Shown here one piece after another: positions 18,380-27,356 of a stretch of DNA of 64,000 nt. The notes under the pieces are model-generated. The model saw nothing but the letters and a program-made list of their open reading frames with translations, made no database searches and had not been told where the DNA came from. Source of the DNA: Pseudomonadota bacterium (GTDB lineage: Bacteria; Pseudomonadota; Gammaproteobacteria; Burkholderiales; Rhodocyclaceae); NCBI GenBank assembly GCA_018240785.1, contig JAFEFC010000018.1, forward strand, positions 1 to 64,000. The letters run 5' to 3'. The position numbers and the translations under genes are program-made. Numbering within the stretch: position 1 is the stretch's first letter; each line of letters opens with the position of its first letter.

Positions 18380-18816
18380 TAGTCCTCCAGCCGTTCACCG
18401 GGCATGGCGTACTGCACGCGCTGGTACAGGGGGAAGACCGTCGTGTAGCCCGGAACCGGCACGGGGTCCGTGCCCGCCAGGTGCGGGTACACATACATGA
18501 CGAGATCGGGGTTGGGCAGGCGCTGGAACTGGCGATAAACCTCGTTGCGCGCCGTGCGCGTGTAGCGCATCTGCTCGACGGGCGCAGCCTGCACATCGGC
18601 GTCGGTCAGCGGCCGGCGCAGGCTCTGGCGCGCGTCGAGCAACTGCCGGCGCGCGACCTGGCCGGTGCCACTGCCGCCGCCACCCGTTTCCTGCTGCCAG
18701 ATGTCCATCATGGTGCGGTCGCTATGGGTCAGCAGTTCTTCCTTGCTGGTGGCGCAACCGCTGAGCACGGCGACGGCCGCGGCCAGCGCGAGGCCCTTAA
18801 TCGAGTTCGAGCGCAT
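18376..18816 (-). CDS. Conjugation lipoprotein, TIGR03751 family (TraV-like)
   Basis: 146 residues from ATG 18816 (MRSNSIKGLALAAAVAVLSGC). The signal peptide ends in a perfect lipobox LSGC (Cys ~21), so the protein is anchored in the outer membrane. The rest is helical (QSLRRPLTDADVQ) with a VPGYTTVFPLYQRVQY ending. In position and type it resembles TraV/VirB7, the small lipoprotein of the outer-membrane core complex. It overlaps both neighbours. Confidence 0.85.
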   Translation of the reverse strand: MRSNSIKGLALAAAVAVLSGCATSKEELLTHSDRTMMDIWQQETGGGGSGTGQVARRQLLDARQSLRRPLTDADVQAAPVEQMRYTRTARNEVYRQFQRLPNPDLVMYVYPHLAGTDPVPVPGYTTVFPLYQRVQYAMPGERLEDY

Positions 18817-20215
18817 GGCTTTCTCCTGCACGGTGATCGACGCGCCGGCCTTCGGGGTCGTGATCGATGGCCAGCGGCTTTTCGAGGTGGACGGCGACCT
18901 TGGCGCCTGGCTGCACATAGACGGCGGCGAAAGCCTGTCCGTAGAGCTTGTTGACCCAGGTCGACATGTCCCGGACGCCGCCCGCGAGGATCTGGCCGAC
19001 TGCTTCCTTGCCGCTGATGCCCACGGTGCCGATGGCGCCGTCCGAGCCGACGTAGGACATGCGGCCGCTGTCGCTCTCGATGAGCGAGGCCACGCCGGCT
19101 CCGGCCGCGGTGATCAGAGCTTGCGACCCGAGGTACTGCTGGGCGTTGCTGCGCCGTTCGCCGCTGACGCACGGGATGCCGTGCGGGTCGCTGATCCAGC
19201 CCAGGCCGTCGCGCTGCTGGTTGTTCTGCTGGTTGCCTTCGCGGTCTTCGGGAATCGTGCGGATCGTGCCGTCGTTGAAGACGAAGGTGATGCTGCGAAC
19301 CTGGCCGCGCACGCACGAGAGCGTCCAGTCGCCCGATGCGGTTCCGGAGAACACCGCGCCGGCCACGTCGGGAATGTCGATGCCGTTGGCAGTCAGATTG
19401 TCCGGCCCGACCAGCACCTTGAAGGGGTACGGATCGTTCACCGTCCCGTCGATCGGCACGCGCCCAATCAGCGCCGTCATCGCCACGGAGCCCATCAGTG
19501 TCGAGTTGGTCGGCACGGTATAGACCGGCTTGGCGCTCTTGACGCCTGCCGCACCTGCGCCGGCGTTCGCCACGGTTTCCGCGGTGGTTTCCAGTGTGCT
19601 TTGTGCCGGGCCGAAGCTCGTCGGGAAGCTCATGCCGCTGCCTGCGCCACGACTGCCATTGCGGCCCTCGGCCTTCTTCGCGTCGTCCGGTTCGACCCAG
19701 CGCATGCCGCCTTCCATGCCGGCCTCGTCGCCGCCGCGCAGCCCCAGGCCCACCGGCAGATCAGCGTGACCGCCGCCGCGCCCGCCAATGCTGTCCAGGC
19801 GCCGCTGCAGGTCGGCGAGCAGCCCCTCGGTCTGCTGGCGCGCGCTGGCCGCCTGTTCCTGGTCGCGGCGCAGGTTGGAGCGCTCGGATTCGAGGGCCGA
19901 ATTGATGCGCTGATCAATGGAGTTCTCCCGCTGGCGCAGCCGCTGGTTTTCCTCGCGCTGCGACTTGTTGTCGGTCAGCGCGGTCTGAAGCTCGGTGCGC
20001 AACTGTTTCACCTGGGCGACGAGCGTTGCCACGGTATCGCGCGGGGTATCGCCTTCGATGCCCAACGCCTTCATTTCCTCGGGCGTGAGCTTGGAGCCAG
20101 CATCCGCGGCGGGCGGTGCCGACGTGCTTCCACCGGAGAACAGCCGGATGGCAACGAACAGCACCAGCAAGGCGACCGGGATCATCAGCCACTTGAGCAA
20201 GCCGTTACTGCGCAT
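18797..20215 (-). CDS. ICE transfer protein, PFL_4705 family (TIGR03752, TraB/VirB10-like)
   Basis: 472 residues. Start 20215 is chosen because AAGGAGG lies just upstream; an earlier in-frame start lacks one. An N-terminal membrane helix (~8-28) is followed by a long coiled coil (~60-130), a Gly-rich segment, and a C-terminal beta domain (~230-450), the TraB/VirB10 layout that links inner and outer membranes. It overlaps the upstream PFL_4704-family gene by 11 bp and the lipoprotein gene downstream by 20 bp. Confidence 0.85.
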   Translation of the reverse strand: MRSNGLLKWLMIPVALLVLFVAIRLFSGGSTSAPPAADAGSKLTPEEMKALGIEGDTPRDTVATLVAQVKQLRTELQTALTDNKSQREENQRLRQRENSIDQRINSALESERSNLRRDQEQAASARQQTEGLLADLQRRLDSIGGRGGGHADLPVGLGLRGGDEAGMEGGMRWVEPDDAKKAEGRNGSRGAGSGMSFPTSFGPAQSTLETTAETVANAGAGAAGVKSAKPVYTVPTNSTLMGSVAMTALIGRVPIDGTVNDPYPFKVLVGPDNLTANGIDIPDVAGAVFSGTASGDWTLSCVRGQVRSITFVFNDGTIRTIPEDREGNQQNNQQRDGLGWISDPHGIPCVSGERRSNAQQYLGSQALITAAGAGVASLIESDSGRMSYVGSDGAIGTVGISGKEAVGQILAGGVRDMSTWVNKLYGQAFAAVYVQPGAKVAVHLEKPLAIDHDPEGRRVDHRAGESHALELD

Positions 20216-21122
20216 GGCGGGCCTCCTTGCCATCGTCGGCTTCAGCTTCCCGCTGCGGCAGATGCACGGCCGGGTCGAAGCGGTGGATCGCCGGCAGCAG
20301 CGATTGCGCGAGGCCGTGCCCGCGCGTCACCAGGTACAGGACGGTCGTGTCCTCGGGCGTCCCGCGCGGTCCGAGCGCTTCGTGCTGGAAGGTGGCGGTG
20401 AGGAAATCGCCTTGCAGCACGCGCGGGTCGAGCGTGACCCAGCCGCTGCTGCTGTTGGTCAGGCGCACGGCCGTGACCCACTGGTCTTCCAGACGCCACG
20501 ACGCGAGCGCGACCGCGCGCACCGGCAGCGTCGGCATCAGCGTGCCGAGGTCGAGGTCACGGCGCAGGTTCACCCGCATGACGCCAGGCAGCGACTCCAC
20601 AGTGCGCAGCGGCGCGTAGAGGTTCTGCGCGGCGAAGCGCGTCAGGACGACCGGAACCGGGGTTTCGCGCCGGGTCGCCCGCGTACCTGCTTGGTCCTGG
20701 GCGCGTGCCGGGGCCTCATCGGCACCGCCTGGCTGATCGCCGTAGCGCGCAGGGGTGCTGCTGCCCTCGACGATGCGCACCGGCTCCAGCTCGGCTTCGC
20801 CGTCTTTGGGCGGCTCGGCCGCAATGTCGAGCAGGATCAGCGCGCCCGTGTCGGCGTCCTGCAATTGCAGCCGCGTGGGCTCGATCGGCTCGCTGGCGCG
20901 CAGGTACACCGCGCCACCTGCGCTCTGCACGCGCAGGCGTTCGCCCACGCCTGCGGGCACGCCCACGCGGACGTTCCGGTCGATGAACACGATGCGCTCC
21001 TGGCCGACCTTCAGCGGCACCGCCAGCGGCATGCGTTCCCACCGCAGAATCTCCACAGCATGGGAGACGGATGCCGCGGCCACGGCCAGCAGCCCCAGCA
21101 GCACGAGTACAGGATGCTTCAT
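20205..21122 (-). CDS. ICE transfer protein, PFL_4704 family (TIGR03749, TraK-like)
   Basis: 305 residues with a signal peptide (~1-22, ending VSHAVEIL) and a beta-rich secreted body (MPLAVPLKVGQERIVFIDRNVRVGV in part). This matches TraK/VirB9-type secretins of the outer-membrane core. A Pro/Ala/Thr-rich linker (~120-150) separates two beta regions. It starts 4 bp overlapped with the PFL_4703 gene. Confidence 0.84.
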   Translation of the reverse strand: MKHPVLVLLGLLAVAAASVSHAVEILRWERMPLAVPLKVGQERIVFIDRNVRVGVPAGVGERLRVQSAGGAVYLRASEPIEPTRLQLQDADTGALILLDIAAEPPKDGEAELEPVRIVEGSSTPARYGDQPGGADEAPARAQDQAGTRATRRETPVPVVLTRFAAQNLYAPLRTVESLPGVMRVNLRRDLDLGTLMPTLPVRAVALASWRLEDQWVTAVRLTNSSSGWVTLDPRVLQGDFLTATFQHEALGPRGTPEDTTVLYLVTRGHGLAQSLLPAIHRFDPAVHLPQREAEADDGKEARHAQ

Positions 21123-21811
21123 GGGGTGTTTCCTCCTTGGGGCGCTTGCGGAGACAGGCCGCCAGGTGCCGGGCGAGTCGGCTCCGGTGCGCTGATGCGC
21201 TGGGGCGCGCCGTCGTAGCAGTCCAGCGCCAGGCCGAAGGGGTTGCGGGCGGGATCGACGTCCACCCGCGTGACCTTCACCGGGTAGCGCACGAGCGCGC
21301 GCTTGACCTGCTCGGCGCCGTAGTACTCGTCGGCGGTGATGTCGAGCGTCACCACCCAGTCGCGGTCGGAGACCACGCGCACGCGCGCCGTGGGGTCGTC
21401 GCCGTAGCCGCGGCCGGGGATCTCATAAATCCCGCGCACGCGCTGGCGCAGCTCGCCCGTGGAACGGCGGTAGTCGTAGTCCGCGCGCAGGAAGGCCTGG
21501 CAGGACGGGGTAAGGTACGGCGAGAGCGTGTGGAGGTTGCGCGGATAGTCCTCTTCGCCGTTCGTCGGCCAGCGGTTGAGGGTCTGGAACACGTAGAACG
21601 TGAACGCATAGACCGATTCGGGCGGCACTTCCCACCACTTGCGGGTACTGCCCGAGCGCAGGTCGGGCGGGACGTGGATGGTCAGGTCGCGCGGCGCGCT
21701 CCACCAGCCACCGCCCATGACCAGGGCGACGATGACCAGCGCACCAGCACCCAGGCGAAGCGTCTTGATGTGCGCCTGCAGGTGGGTGATCTCGTTCTTG
21801 AAGCGGCTCAT
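21119..21811 (-). CDS. ICE transfer protein, PFL_4703 family (TIGR03746, TraE/VirB8-like)
   Basis: 230 residues from ATG 21811 (MSRFKNEITHLQAHIKTLR). One N-terminal membrane helix (~20-40, ALVIVALVMGGGWW), then a periplasmic NTF2-like domain (ESVYAFTFYVFQTLNRWP..., VVTLDITADEYY), the TraE/VirB8 plan. A Pro-rich tail ends the protein. It should scaffold the channel at the inner membrane. Overlaps neighbours by 4 bp on both sides. Confidence 0.84.
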   Translation of the reverse strand: MSRFKNEITHLQAHIKTLRLGAGALVIVALVMGGGWWSAPRDLTIHVPPDLRSGSTRKWWEVPPESVYAFTFYVFQTLNRWPTNGEEDYPRNLHTLSPYLTPSCQAFLRADYDYRRSTGELRQRVRGIYEIPGRGYGDDPTARVRVVSDRDWVVTLDITADEYYGAEQVKRALVRYPVKVTRVDVDPARNPFGLALDCYDGAPQRISAPEPTRPAPGGLSPQAPQGGNTP

Positions 21812-22218
21812 CGTGCCCCCCTTGCAACGGACCTTCGGGTGGACCAGAAGCCGGAGCGCGAGATCAGCACGTGGCCGCCTACCCATCCCGCCATCAGTGG
21901 ATGGCGCGTGGCGATGCGCCATTGCAGTTGCCGGTACAGCCAGGTGTCGGGGCGCCCGCGCTTGAGCCGGCGCAGGATGCCGCCGCCGATGAAGACGCCC
22001 AGGGCCACGCCCAGGACGACGAACGTCGGCGCGATGGCGATCGTGCGGAACACCCAGGACAGCGGCGCGCCGACCAGCAGGCCGGCGGCGCCGGACAGGC
22101 CGCAGCAGATCCACAGTTCGTCGGCGGTGAGGCCGCGCACGACAACAGGGTGGCGGTTGAGCCGATGCGGAAGGAACGTGACCGTCCCGTCCGCACGGAC
22201 GTGCTGCTGCTCGGACAT
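21808..22218 (-). CDS. Conjugal transfer protein, TIGR03750 family (TraL-like)
   Basis: 136 residues. A charged N-terminus, then two adjacent membrane helices (~40-85; GAAGLLVGAPLSWVF and FVVLGVALGVFIGGGIL) and a basic end (RRLKRGRPDTWLYRQLQWRIA). It resembles TraL/VirB3, which associates with the VirB4-type ATPase at the membrane. 12 bp after the PFL_4702 gene. Confidence 0.8.
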   Translation of the reverse strand: MSEQQHVRADGTVTFLPHRLNRHPVVVRGLTADELWICCGLSGAAGLLVGAPLSWVFRTIAIAPTFVVLGVALGVFIGGGILRRLKRGRPDTWLYRQLQWRIATRHPLMAGWVGGHVLISRSGFWSTRRSVARGAR

Positions 22219-22230
22219 ACCGGCCTCGCC

Positions 22231-22590
22231 TTACAGGATGCCGGTGGCTTCGGTGAGCAGCCAGATGCCGATCACGAGCAGCACGGCACCGATCGCGACG
22301 GTGAGGCCAAACTGGCCCCAGGTCTTGCGGCCGGTGTGGATTTCCGCGTAGGTGCCGTAGGCGTGGTAGCAGACGCCGATGAACATCGACGCCACGACCA
22401 GGAGGGCTACGAGCATGATGATGTCGTAGCCGTAGTTCCTGATCGTTTCCATGATGCCGTTGCCGGTGCCGCGGGTCGGGTTTTCCAACTGCGGCAAGCC
22501 TTGCGCGAACGACAGCGCGGGCAGCGCGGCGGAGCCCAGTGCCACAGCGGCGCGCTGGGCAAGGCGGGAATGGAGGATGCGGTTTTGCAT
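22231..22590 (-). CDS. ICE membrane protein, PFL_4702 family (TIGR03745), candidate pilin
   Basis: 119 residues: a signal-like helix (~10-30, ALPALSFAQ), a short periplasmic piece, then two helices (~55-75 and ~95-115). Two-helix proteins of this size in this slot are the probable VirB2/TraA-type pilin subunits of MPF-G systems. That is position-based inference. Strong RBS context; 16 bp after the PFL_4701 gene. Confidence 0.78.
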   Translation of the reverse strand: MQNRILHSRLAQRAAVALGSAALPALSFAQGLPQLENPTRGTGNGIMETIRNYGYDIIMLVALLVVASMFIGVCYHAYGTYAEIHTGRKTWGQFGLTVAIGAVLLVIGIWLLTEATGIL

Positions 22591-22606
22591 GGTCGTGCCT
22601 TTCAGG

Positions 22607-22840
22607 TCAGGAGAGGAGGAAGAAGCTCAGGACGAGGTACATCGCGACGAAGCGGATGCAGACGCCGAGGAACTGGCGCTGGTTGAGGCGGCTCTCGGAC
22701 CACCCCACGTAGGCCGTTCGGATGGCCCAGACGCCCCAGACGAGGAGCACCGCGAACACGGCGCCGACCAGGACGGTCGCCATCGCCGAAGGCGCGATGC
22801 CGCTGTTGGCTTGAAATGCCGAGACCTGGGCGCCGTTCAT
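22607..22840 (-). CDS. ICE protein, PFL_4701 family (TIGR03758)
   Basis: 77 residues with two membrane helices (~20-40 AMATVLVGAVFAVLLVWGVW in part, and ~58-75). Small, hydrophobic and conserved in order between RAQPRD and PFL_4702. Like its neighbour it could be a pilin or a pilus-base component. Its ATG overlaps the RAQPRD stop by 4 bp. Confidence 0.78.
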   Translation of the reverse strand: MNGAQVSAFQANSGIAPSAMATVLVGAVFAVLLVWGVWAIRTAYVGWSESRLNQRQFLGVCIRFVAMYLVLSFFLLS

Positions 22841-23217
22841 GGCTTGGCTTCCGTAGTCGTCGGCGATGGCGAAGCGGACCGCTCGGTGCGGTAGTCGCTG
22901 GCCAGTTCGGAGGGGTCGCGCGGCTGGGCACGCGACGGTGTGAGATGGGCCTGGATGCCGGCGCGCACGCGCGCCAAGTCAGCCAGCAACCGCGGGTAAT
23001 CGAAGTGGTAGCGCTCGCCCGGCTGGATGGGGGCACGCGCGGCGCTGTCGGCGACGGTGCGCTCCAGCGCGTCGAGTTGGCGCAGCGCGGCGACCAGCTC
23101 CTGGCGCTGTGCGGGGGACTCGGCCAACGCCATCGGGGACTGACCCAGCAGCAGGGCCGTCACGAGAAAAATGGGCACGCCGCGATGCGCGGCGCGCTGC
23201 CAGATCGGAGCCAACAT
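22837..23217 (-). CDS. RAQPRD-family ICE protein (TIGR01690)
   Basis: 126 residues with a signal peptide (~10-32, ending ALAESPAQ) and two helices, then the name-giving RAQPRD motif (SRAQPRDPSELASDYR) near residue 100. It is a secreted helical protein found only in ICE/plasmid conjugation loci, role unknown. It begins a sub-operon: the CAAACAAT box is 55 bp upstream, and an unrelated gene is inserted beyond it. Confidence 0.86.
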   Translation of the reverse strand: MLAPIWQRAAHRGVPIFLVTALLLGQSPMALAESPAQRQELVAALRQLDALERTVADSAARAPIQPGERYHFDYPRLLADLARVRAGIQAHLTPSRAQPRDPSELASDYRTERSASPSPTTTEAKP

Positions 23218-23272
23218 CGCGCCATTCCTGTGTGATCAGAATAGTGCGATGGTGGAGTTCAGGGTGACTGCA

Positions 23273-23285
23273 GGCAGCAAACAAT
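23273..23285 (-). promoter_or_regulatory. CAAACAAT box upstream of RAQPRD operon
   Basis: Plus-strand GGCAGCAAACAAT, identical over 13 bp to the pilL box, 55 bp before the start. It shows that the second half of the T4SS has its own promoter region, separate from the inserted plus-strand gene. Confidence 0.55.
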
Positions 23286-23425
23286 AGGAAACTGCGCTGA
23301 TCGGTTTGATTGGCAGCGTGCGTCCAGTTCGCTCAGGGAGTGGTCGTCAGGCCAGAATTCAAGAAGGGAATTTCCACCGGCCGCGTGGCAAAATATCAAC
23401 GCTCTTACAAAGATCCAGGATAAAA

Positions 23426-24355
23426 ATGCAAGGACTGACCTTTAGAACTGATCAAGATTTTGAGGAAATTTGCTGCTACCTCATGAGGGACTGGGTCGCG
23501 CGGAATATGAGGTATGACGTGCAATTCAGAAGATACGGCGGAAATGGGCAAAGGCAGCATGGCATTGACATTTTTCCTGCCGTTGGCGGCTACTCAGTGT
23601 TTGGGCAGGCAAAATTTGTTAATCAACTAAACTCTACAGACGTTACGGCTGAGTTGAGTAAGACCGATTCCTTCCCTGAGCCGATTGGTTGTTATGTGAT
23701 TTTCACAACGGCAAATCGCCATACCAGCATAAATCATCATCAGTTCCATGGCACTCAACACAAAAGGCTGGATGGATCGATTTTTCCGGTTCACGTGGTC
23801 TATTGGGGTGAAATTTCTGATATTAGTTTTATCCCACAAGATGTCTGTAAGAGAATTTTCCCATCAGCATTTCAAGTTGCCAGGAGCGCATTAACGCCTC
23901 AGCAGATGGCGGATTCCATAGCCACACTTCAAAATATTGTTCCTTCATATTTCAGGTCTGACTTTCTCGACTGGCTCGAAACATGGGACTTTTCATGTGG
24001 TTACATTCCATCTGTGCATTATGACGCCGTGGACAATCTTTACATTGAGTTGGATCGGGTAGGATGGGGAATGAAGGGTGTCAATGATTTTTTATATGCC
24101 CAAGGTCGCATTGACTTATCTCGTGCGCTTCCGGCTGGCGATGCCTTCTTTTATGCTCTCACTGAATTTCGAGATTCAATATATAACTACATAGCTTTTG
24201 TACGCGGACAGGATGGGCAGGGCTACGTTACATTGCAAGGAATGGATGGGCGCGGCGCAACAGATTTCCCAAAGATTACAGAGCAGTGGAGCATGAGGGC
24301 GCGCCATTTGGCCAATATGTATCGCGAGAAAATCCTTGGTCAGCAAATTCAATAA
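23426..24355 (+). CDS. Mrr-like PD-(D/E)XK nuclease-domain protein, low GC, inserted
   Basis: 309 residues, opposite in strand and far lower in GC than the T4SS operons on either side. Residues ~10-65 have a restriction-endonuclease-fold pattern of the Mrr type: acidic E13/E14 in DFEEICCYLM, then GIDI (D48) and QAK (Q61-x-K63) on the next strand. The remaining ~240 residues, including a Trp/Tyr-rich middle (FLDWLETWDFSCGY), are unrecognised. No membrane helix. The ATG at 23426 follows CCAGGA. It is likely a defence or mobile-element-competition gene that entered between two tra operons; activity is inferred. Confidence 0.6.
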   Translation: MQGLTFRTDQDFEEICCYLMRDWVARNMRYDVQFRRYGGNGQRQHGIDIFPAVGGYSVFGQAKFVNQLNSTDVTAELSKTDSFPEPIGCYVIFTTANRHTSINHHQFHGTQHKRLDGSIFPVHVVYWGEISDISFIPQDVCKRIFPSAFQVARSALTPQQMADSIATLQNIVPSYFRSDFLDWLETWDFSCGYIPSVHYDAVDNLYIELDRVGWGMKGVNDFLYAQGRIDLSRALPAGDAFFYALTEFRDSIYNYIAFVRGQDGQGYVTLQGMDGRGATDFPKITEQWSMRARHLANMYREKILGQQIQ

Positions 24356-24401
24356 ATAAGAAATACTGAATGAGTTGCCTAATGATCTGGTTTCTCTGTC
24401 A

Positions 24402-25163
24402 TCACAAGTATTTTTTGAAGCTGCCCGCAGTCAGGCTCACGGCCAGTCCCAGCAAGGCTGCGCTGGGCAGCAGGATCAGCAGTGGATGCACAGAGATCGG
24501 CAAGGCCAGGTACGTGACCCACGGCAGCACGGCCAGCGGCATCAGGCTCGCCTTCGCGCGGTGGTAGATGAAGCCGGATTCCCGGCCTGCGCCGAACCGG
24601 CGCACGTCCCGCCGCACAAGACCGTCGATCAGGCCGACGAACGCCGCGGTGCAGATCAGCGGCAACGTGAGCACCAGAACCAGCAGGCGCACCAGAAACG
24701 TGAGGGTGGTGAAGGCCGCGGCAATCAGGTAGTTCTCGGTCCAGACATAGACCTGGCTGATGTAGTAGCGAAAGTTGCGCCCCCCGTCCTGGATCCTCCC
24801 GTGGCTCGGCGCGCGGGCGCGCTCGGCGGTCTGGCTCATGCGCTCCAGCAGCCCGGAGCGAACGAATACCCATTCGTAGCCGGTATCCACCAGTTCGTGC
24901 GCGGTGCGCCCCGGCTCCTGCACGACGACGCTGCGCGTGAAGTGGCTGGACAGGTGCCCCAGTTCGTACTGCAACATCTGCTGCGAGTGCCGCCAGCCCT
25001 GGTCCTTCCAGAACAGGTGCATGCCGACGCACTCCACGACGATCGAGAACAGCAGCGAGCCGATCAGCACCCCGAGCAGCCGGAACGGCAAGGTGATGGT
25101 GCCGACGATCAGGCCCTGGCGCTGGTTCTGCTCCCGTTGTGCAGTCGAGGCGGCGTCCTTCAT
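24402..25163 (-). CDS. ICE membrane protein, PFL_4697 family (TIGR03747)
   Basis: 253 residues with four hydrophobic segments (~18-45, ~135-160, ~165-185, ~210-245) and a helical soluble loop (~50-130). The family always follows traD in ICEs and may help it at the membrane, like the TraG/VirD4 partner proteins. It overlaps traD by 4 bp. Its stop is only 46 bp from the stop of the inserted Mrr-like gene. Confidence 0.82.
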   Translation of the reverse strand: MKDAASTAQREQNQRQGLIVGTITLPFRLLGVLIGSLLFSIVVECVGMHLFWKDQGWRHSQQMLQYELGHLSSHFTRSVVVQEPGRTAHELVDTGYEWVFVRSGLLERMSQTAERARAPSHGRIQDGGRNFRYYISQVYVWTENYLIAAAFTTLTFLVRLLVLVLTLPLICTAAFVGLIDGLVRRDVRRFGAGRESGFIYHRAKASLMPLAVLPWVTYLALPISVHPLLILLPSAALLGLAVSLTAGSFKKYL

Positions 25164-27352
25164 GGCGAGGCCTTGTTGCCGGTGTCCTCGTCGGTGGCAA
25201 TGGCCACCGCGGGAGGTTCGGCCGCAGCGGCGTCATCCAGCAGGTCGTCGGGCAGGCCCGTGTCCTGCAAGGCGGGGGAACTGGTGAACTCCCACCACTG
25301 CGTCGCTTCGCTGTAGCTCTGGCGCATGTACCCGGCCAGTTGCTGCAAGTCTGCCGGCATCACTTCGTCCGGGTCCGGCGCCGGCAGCGGCATGCGCACT
25401 TTCCAAAGCTGGCCGCCCTGCAGCAACGCGAAGCACTGGCCTTTCGGCAGGCCGACGACGTGCGACGGCTCGATCATCGGCACGCTGGACATGCTGATGC
25501 GGTCCTGAGTGTTCGACGTGAAATCCGTCGCCCCGCGAATGTCCGAGCTGTCGGTCGCGCCGCTGACGATGGTGGTCGTATAGACCTCGACCTTCGGCAA
25601 TTGCCGGGTCAGCAGTTCGGCGGTCGCGGTCTCGCGCACGCGCAGCATGAACAGGTTGTTGAAATTCCCGATCACCTGGCCTGCCTTCGCGCGGTTGCCG
25701 ATGCGGGCCTCGATGTCCGACAGGGTCTGCGTGTACGCAGTGACTTGCAGGCCGGCACCGCCGCCCTTGTTGATCAGCGGGATGAACTCGTCGCCCATCA
25801 ATTCGTTGAACTCGTCGGCATGGACGTTGATCGGCACGCGCGCACCGGCCGATGCGCCCGGCAGGCCATCGTCGATCCCATGCTTGTAGATATGCCCGGC
25901 GACCGACACGAGATCGCTGAACATCGAGTTGCCGACCGCGGTGGCGACCTCGGCGTCGGAGAGCGCATCCAGGCCCACATAGACGATGGCCCTCTTACGG
26001 ATGATCTGCATCCAGTCGAAGATCGGGCGCGGGTCGGCCAGGTCGGAGTAGTTCGGGGCCAGGAGCTGCGCGATCTTGCCGCTAGTGAGCTTCTCCAGCA
26101 GCGGCAGCAGCGATGCGACGATCTTGTCGAAGTACGTCTTGTCGTAGCGAACCGCCGAGCGCAGGCCATCCAGCACCGGGTCGTAGTTGCGCGCCTGCGA
26201 GAGGTACTGCTCCAGCGCCACCACGCGCTTCTCGCGCCCGATCATGTTGCGCGGGATGTTCTTCTCGTTGAGCTTGGCCTCGATCTGGACGATCACCTCC
26301 CAGGCCCTGGGCTCGGTCTTGGCGAAGTAATGCTGGGCGTACTCGATGAACAGCGCGTCGATGTTGATGACGTGCCGTTGGATCAGCATGTAGTCGGGCC
26401 GCTGTCCCAGCTCCACCAGGGCGCGGGCAATGATGTTGACGAACCGCCACGCAAACTCTCGGAAGGCGGCCGAGTTGCCTTCACCGGAAAGCTGCCCCGC
26501 AACGCGGGTGGCGACTTCCGATATACGCCCGAATCGCCCCACGGCGTTGTAGCGCGCGGAGATGTCCGGCCATCCCAGGTGGAAGACGTAGAACTCGCCT
26601 TCGCGGCCGGCGCGCTTAGCCTCGACGTACATCCGCTTCAGGAGATCGGCATCGCCCTTGGGGTCAATGACGATCACCACCTCGTGCTCGCCCGCGGCGT
26701 TCACGCGCCGGATGTCCTGGGTCACGAATAGTTCGGCCAGCCGGGTCTTGCCGACGCGCGTCGTGCCCAGCACCAGCGAGTGGCCGACGCGCTCGCCCAG
26801 CGGCAGGCTGACGTCCATCTCCTCGGGTTCGATGCCGTGCAGGCGCGGCAGGCCGCCCACAGGCGGCAACGGCCGCACCGGGTTGAAAGGTACGTCCCAG
26901 CCGGTGAGTTTCGACAGCCGGGACAGCGGGAACGGCGCGTACTCCAGCCGTTCTTCCAGCCGTCGCGCCAGCCGGTAGGCTGGTGTGGGCTCGACGTAGC
27001 GGCGGAACTCCGGCCGGTACGTTTGCATGAGCCTATGGGTGTGCTTCTGCTCCCACAGGAACCCGCGCCCCACGAACAGCCGCTGCTGGCTGACCGGCAC
27101 GTCCTTGCTGGTCATCACGTAGCGCGGCAGGCGGCGGATGTTGCGCCGGTAGCGCAGGATGACGCGGGCATCGCGGTAGCGGATGGCACCGTAGGCGCCG
27201 AACGCCAGCGCGCTGCCGACGCCCATGGACGGGCTCAGCGCGAGCGACCATGGGGCCACCAGGGACAGAAACGCGGCGCCCGCGCATGCGGCAACGGTGT
27301 ATAGCTCCACCGCTGGGCGAAGCAGTACCTCGACCGGCTGTTTCCCCGACAT
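25160..27352 (-). CDS. traD: Type IV coupling protein TraD (SXT/TOL subfamily, TIGR03743)
   Basis: 730 residues. Two membrane helices near the N-terminus (~20-60), Walker A GTTRVGKTRLAE (~195), Walker B-type VIVIDPKGDADLL (~230) and further motor motifs (GAGLQVTAYTQTL). It hexamerises at the inner membrane, binds the TraI-DNA complex and pumps DNA into the channel. Full length, intact. It is 4 bp before the PFL_4695-family gene. Confidence 0.94.
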   Translation of the reverse strand: MSGKQPVEVLLRPAVELYTVAACAGAAFLSLVAPWSLALSPSMGVGSALAFGAYGAIRYRDARVILRYRRNIRRLPRYVMTSKDVPVSQQRLFVGRGFLWEQKHTHRLMQTYRPEFRRYVEPTPAYRLARRLEERLEYAPFPLSRLSKLTGWDVPFNPVRPLPPVGGLPRLHGIEPEEMDVSLPLGERVGHSLVLGTTRVGKTRLAELFVTQDIRRVNAAGEHEVVIVIDPKGDADLLKRMYVEAKRAGREGEFYVFHLGWPDISARYNAVGRFGRISEVATRVAGQLSGEGNSAAFREFAWRFVNIIARALVELGQRPDYMLIQRHVINIDALFIEYAQHYFAKTEPRAWEVIVQIEAKLNEKNIPRNMIGREKRVVALEQYLSQARNYDPVLDGLRSAVRYDKTYFDKIVASLLPLLEKLTSGKIAQLLAPNYSDLADPRPIFDWMQIIRKRAIVYVGLDALSDAEVATAVGNSMFSDLVSVAGHIYKHGIDDGLPGASAGARVPINVHADEFNELMGDEFIPLINKGGGAGLQVTAYTQTLSDIEARIGNRAKAGQVIGNFNNLFMLRVRETATAELLTRQLPKVEVYTTTIVSGATDSSDIRGATDFTSNTQDRISMSSVPMIEPSHVVGLPKGQCFALLQGGQLWKVRMPLPAPDPDEVMPADLQQLAGYMRQSYSEATQWWEFTSSPALQDTGLPDDLLDDAAAAEPPAVAIATDEDTGNKASP

Positions 27353-27356
27353 GGCT

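Noticed and set aside
15260-18382. A 1040-codon open frame on the plus strand
   Set aside because: Exactly antisense to the VirB4-type ATPase gene; composition (Arg/His/Val/Gln-rich, no domain) is that of a shadow in high-GC DNA.
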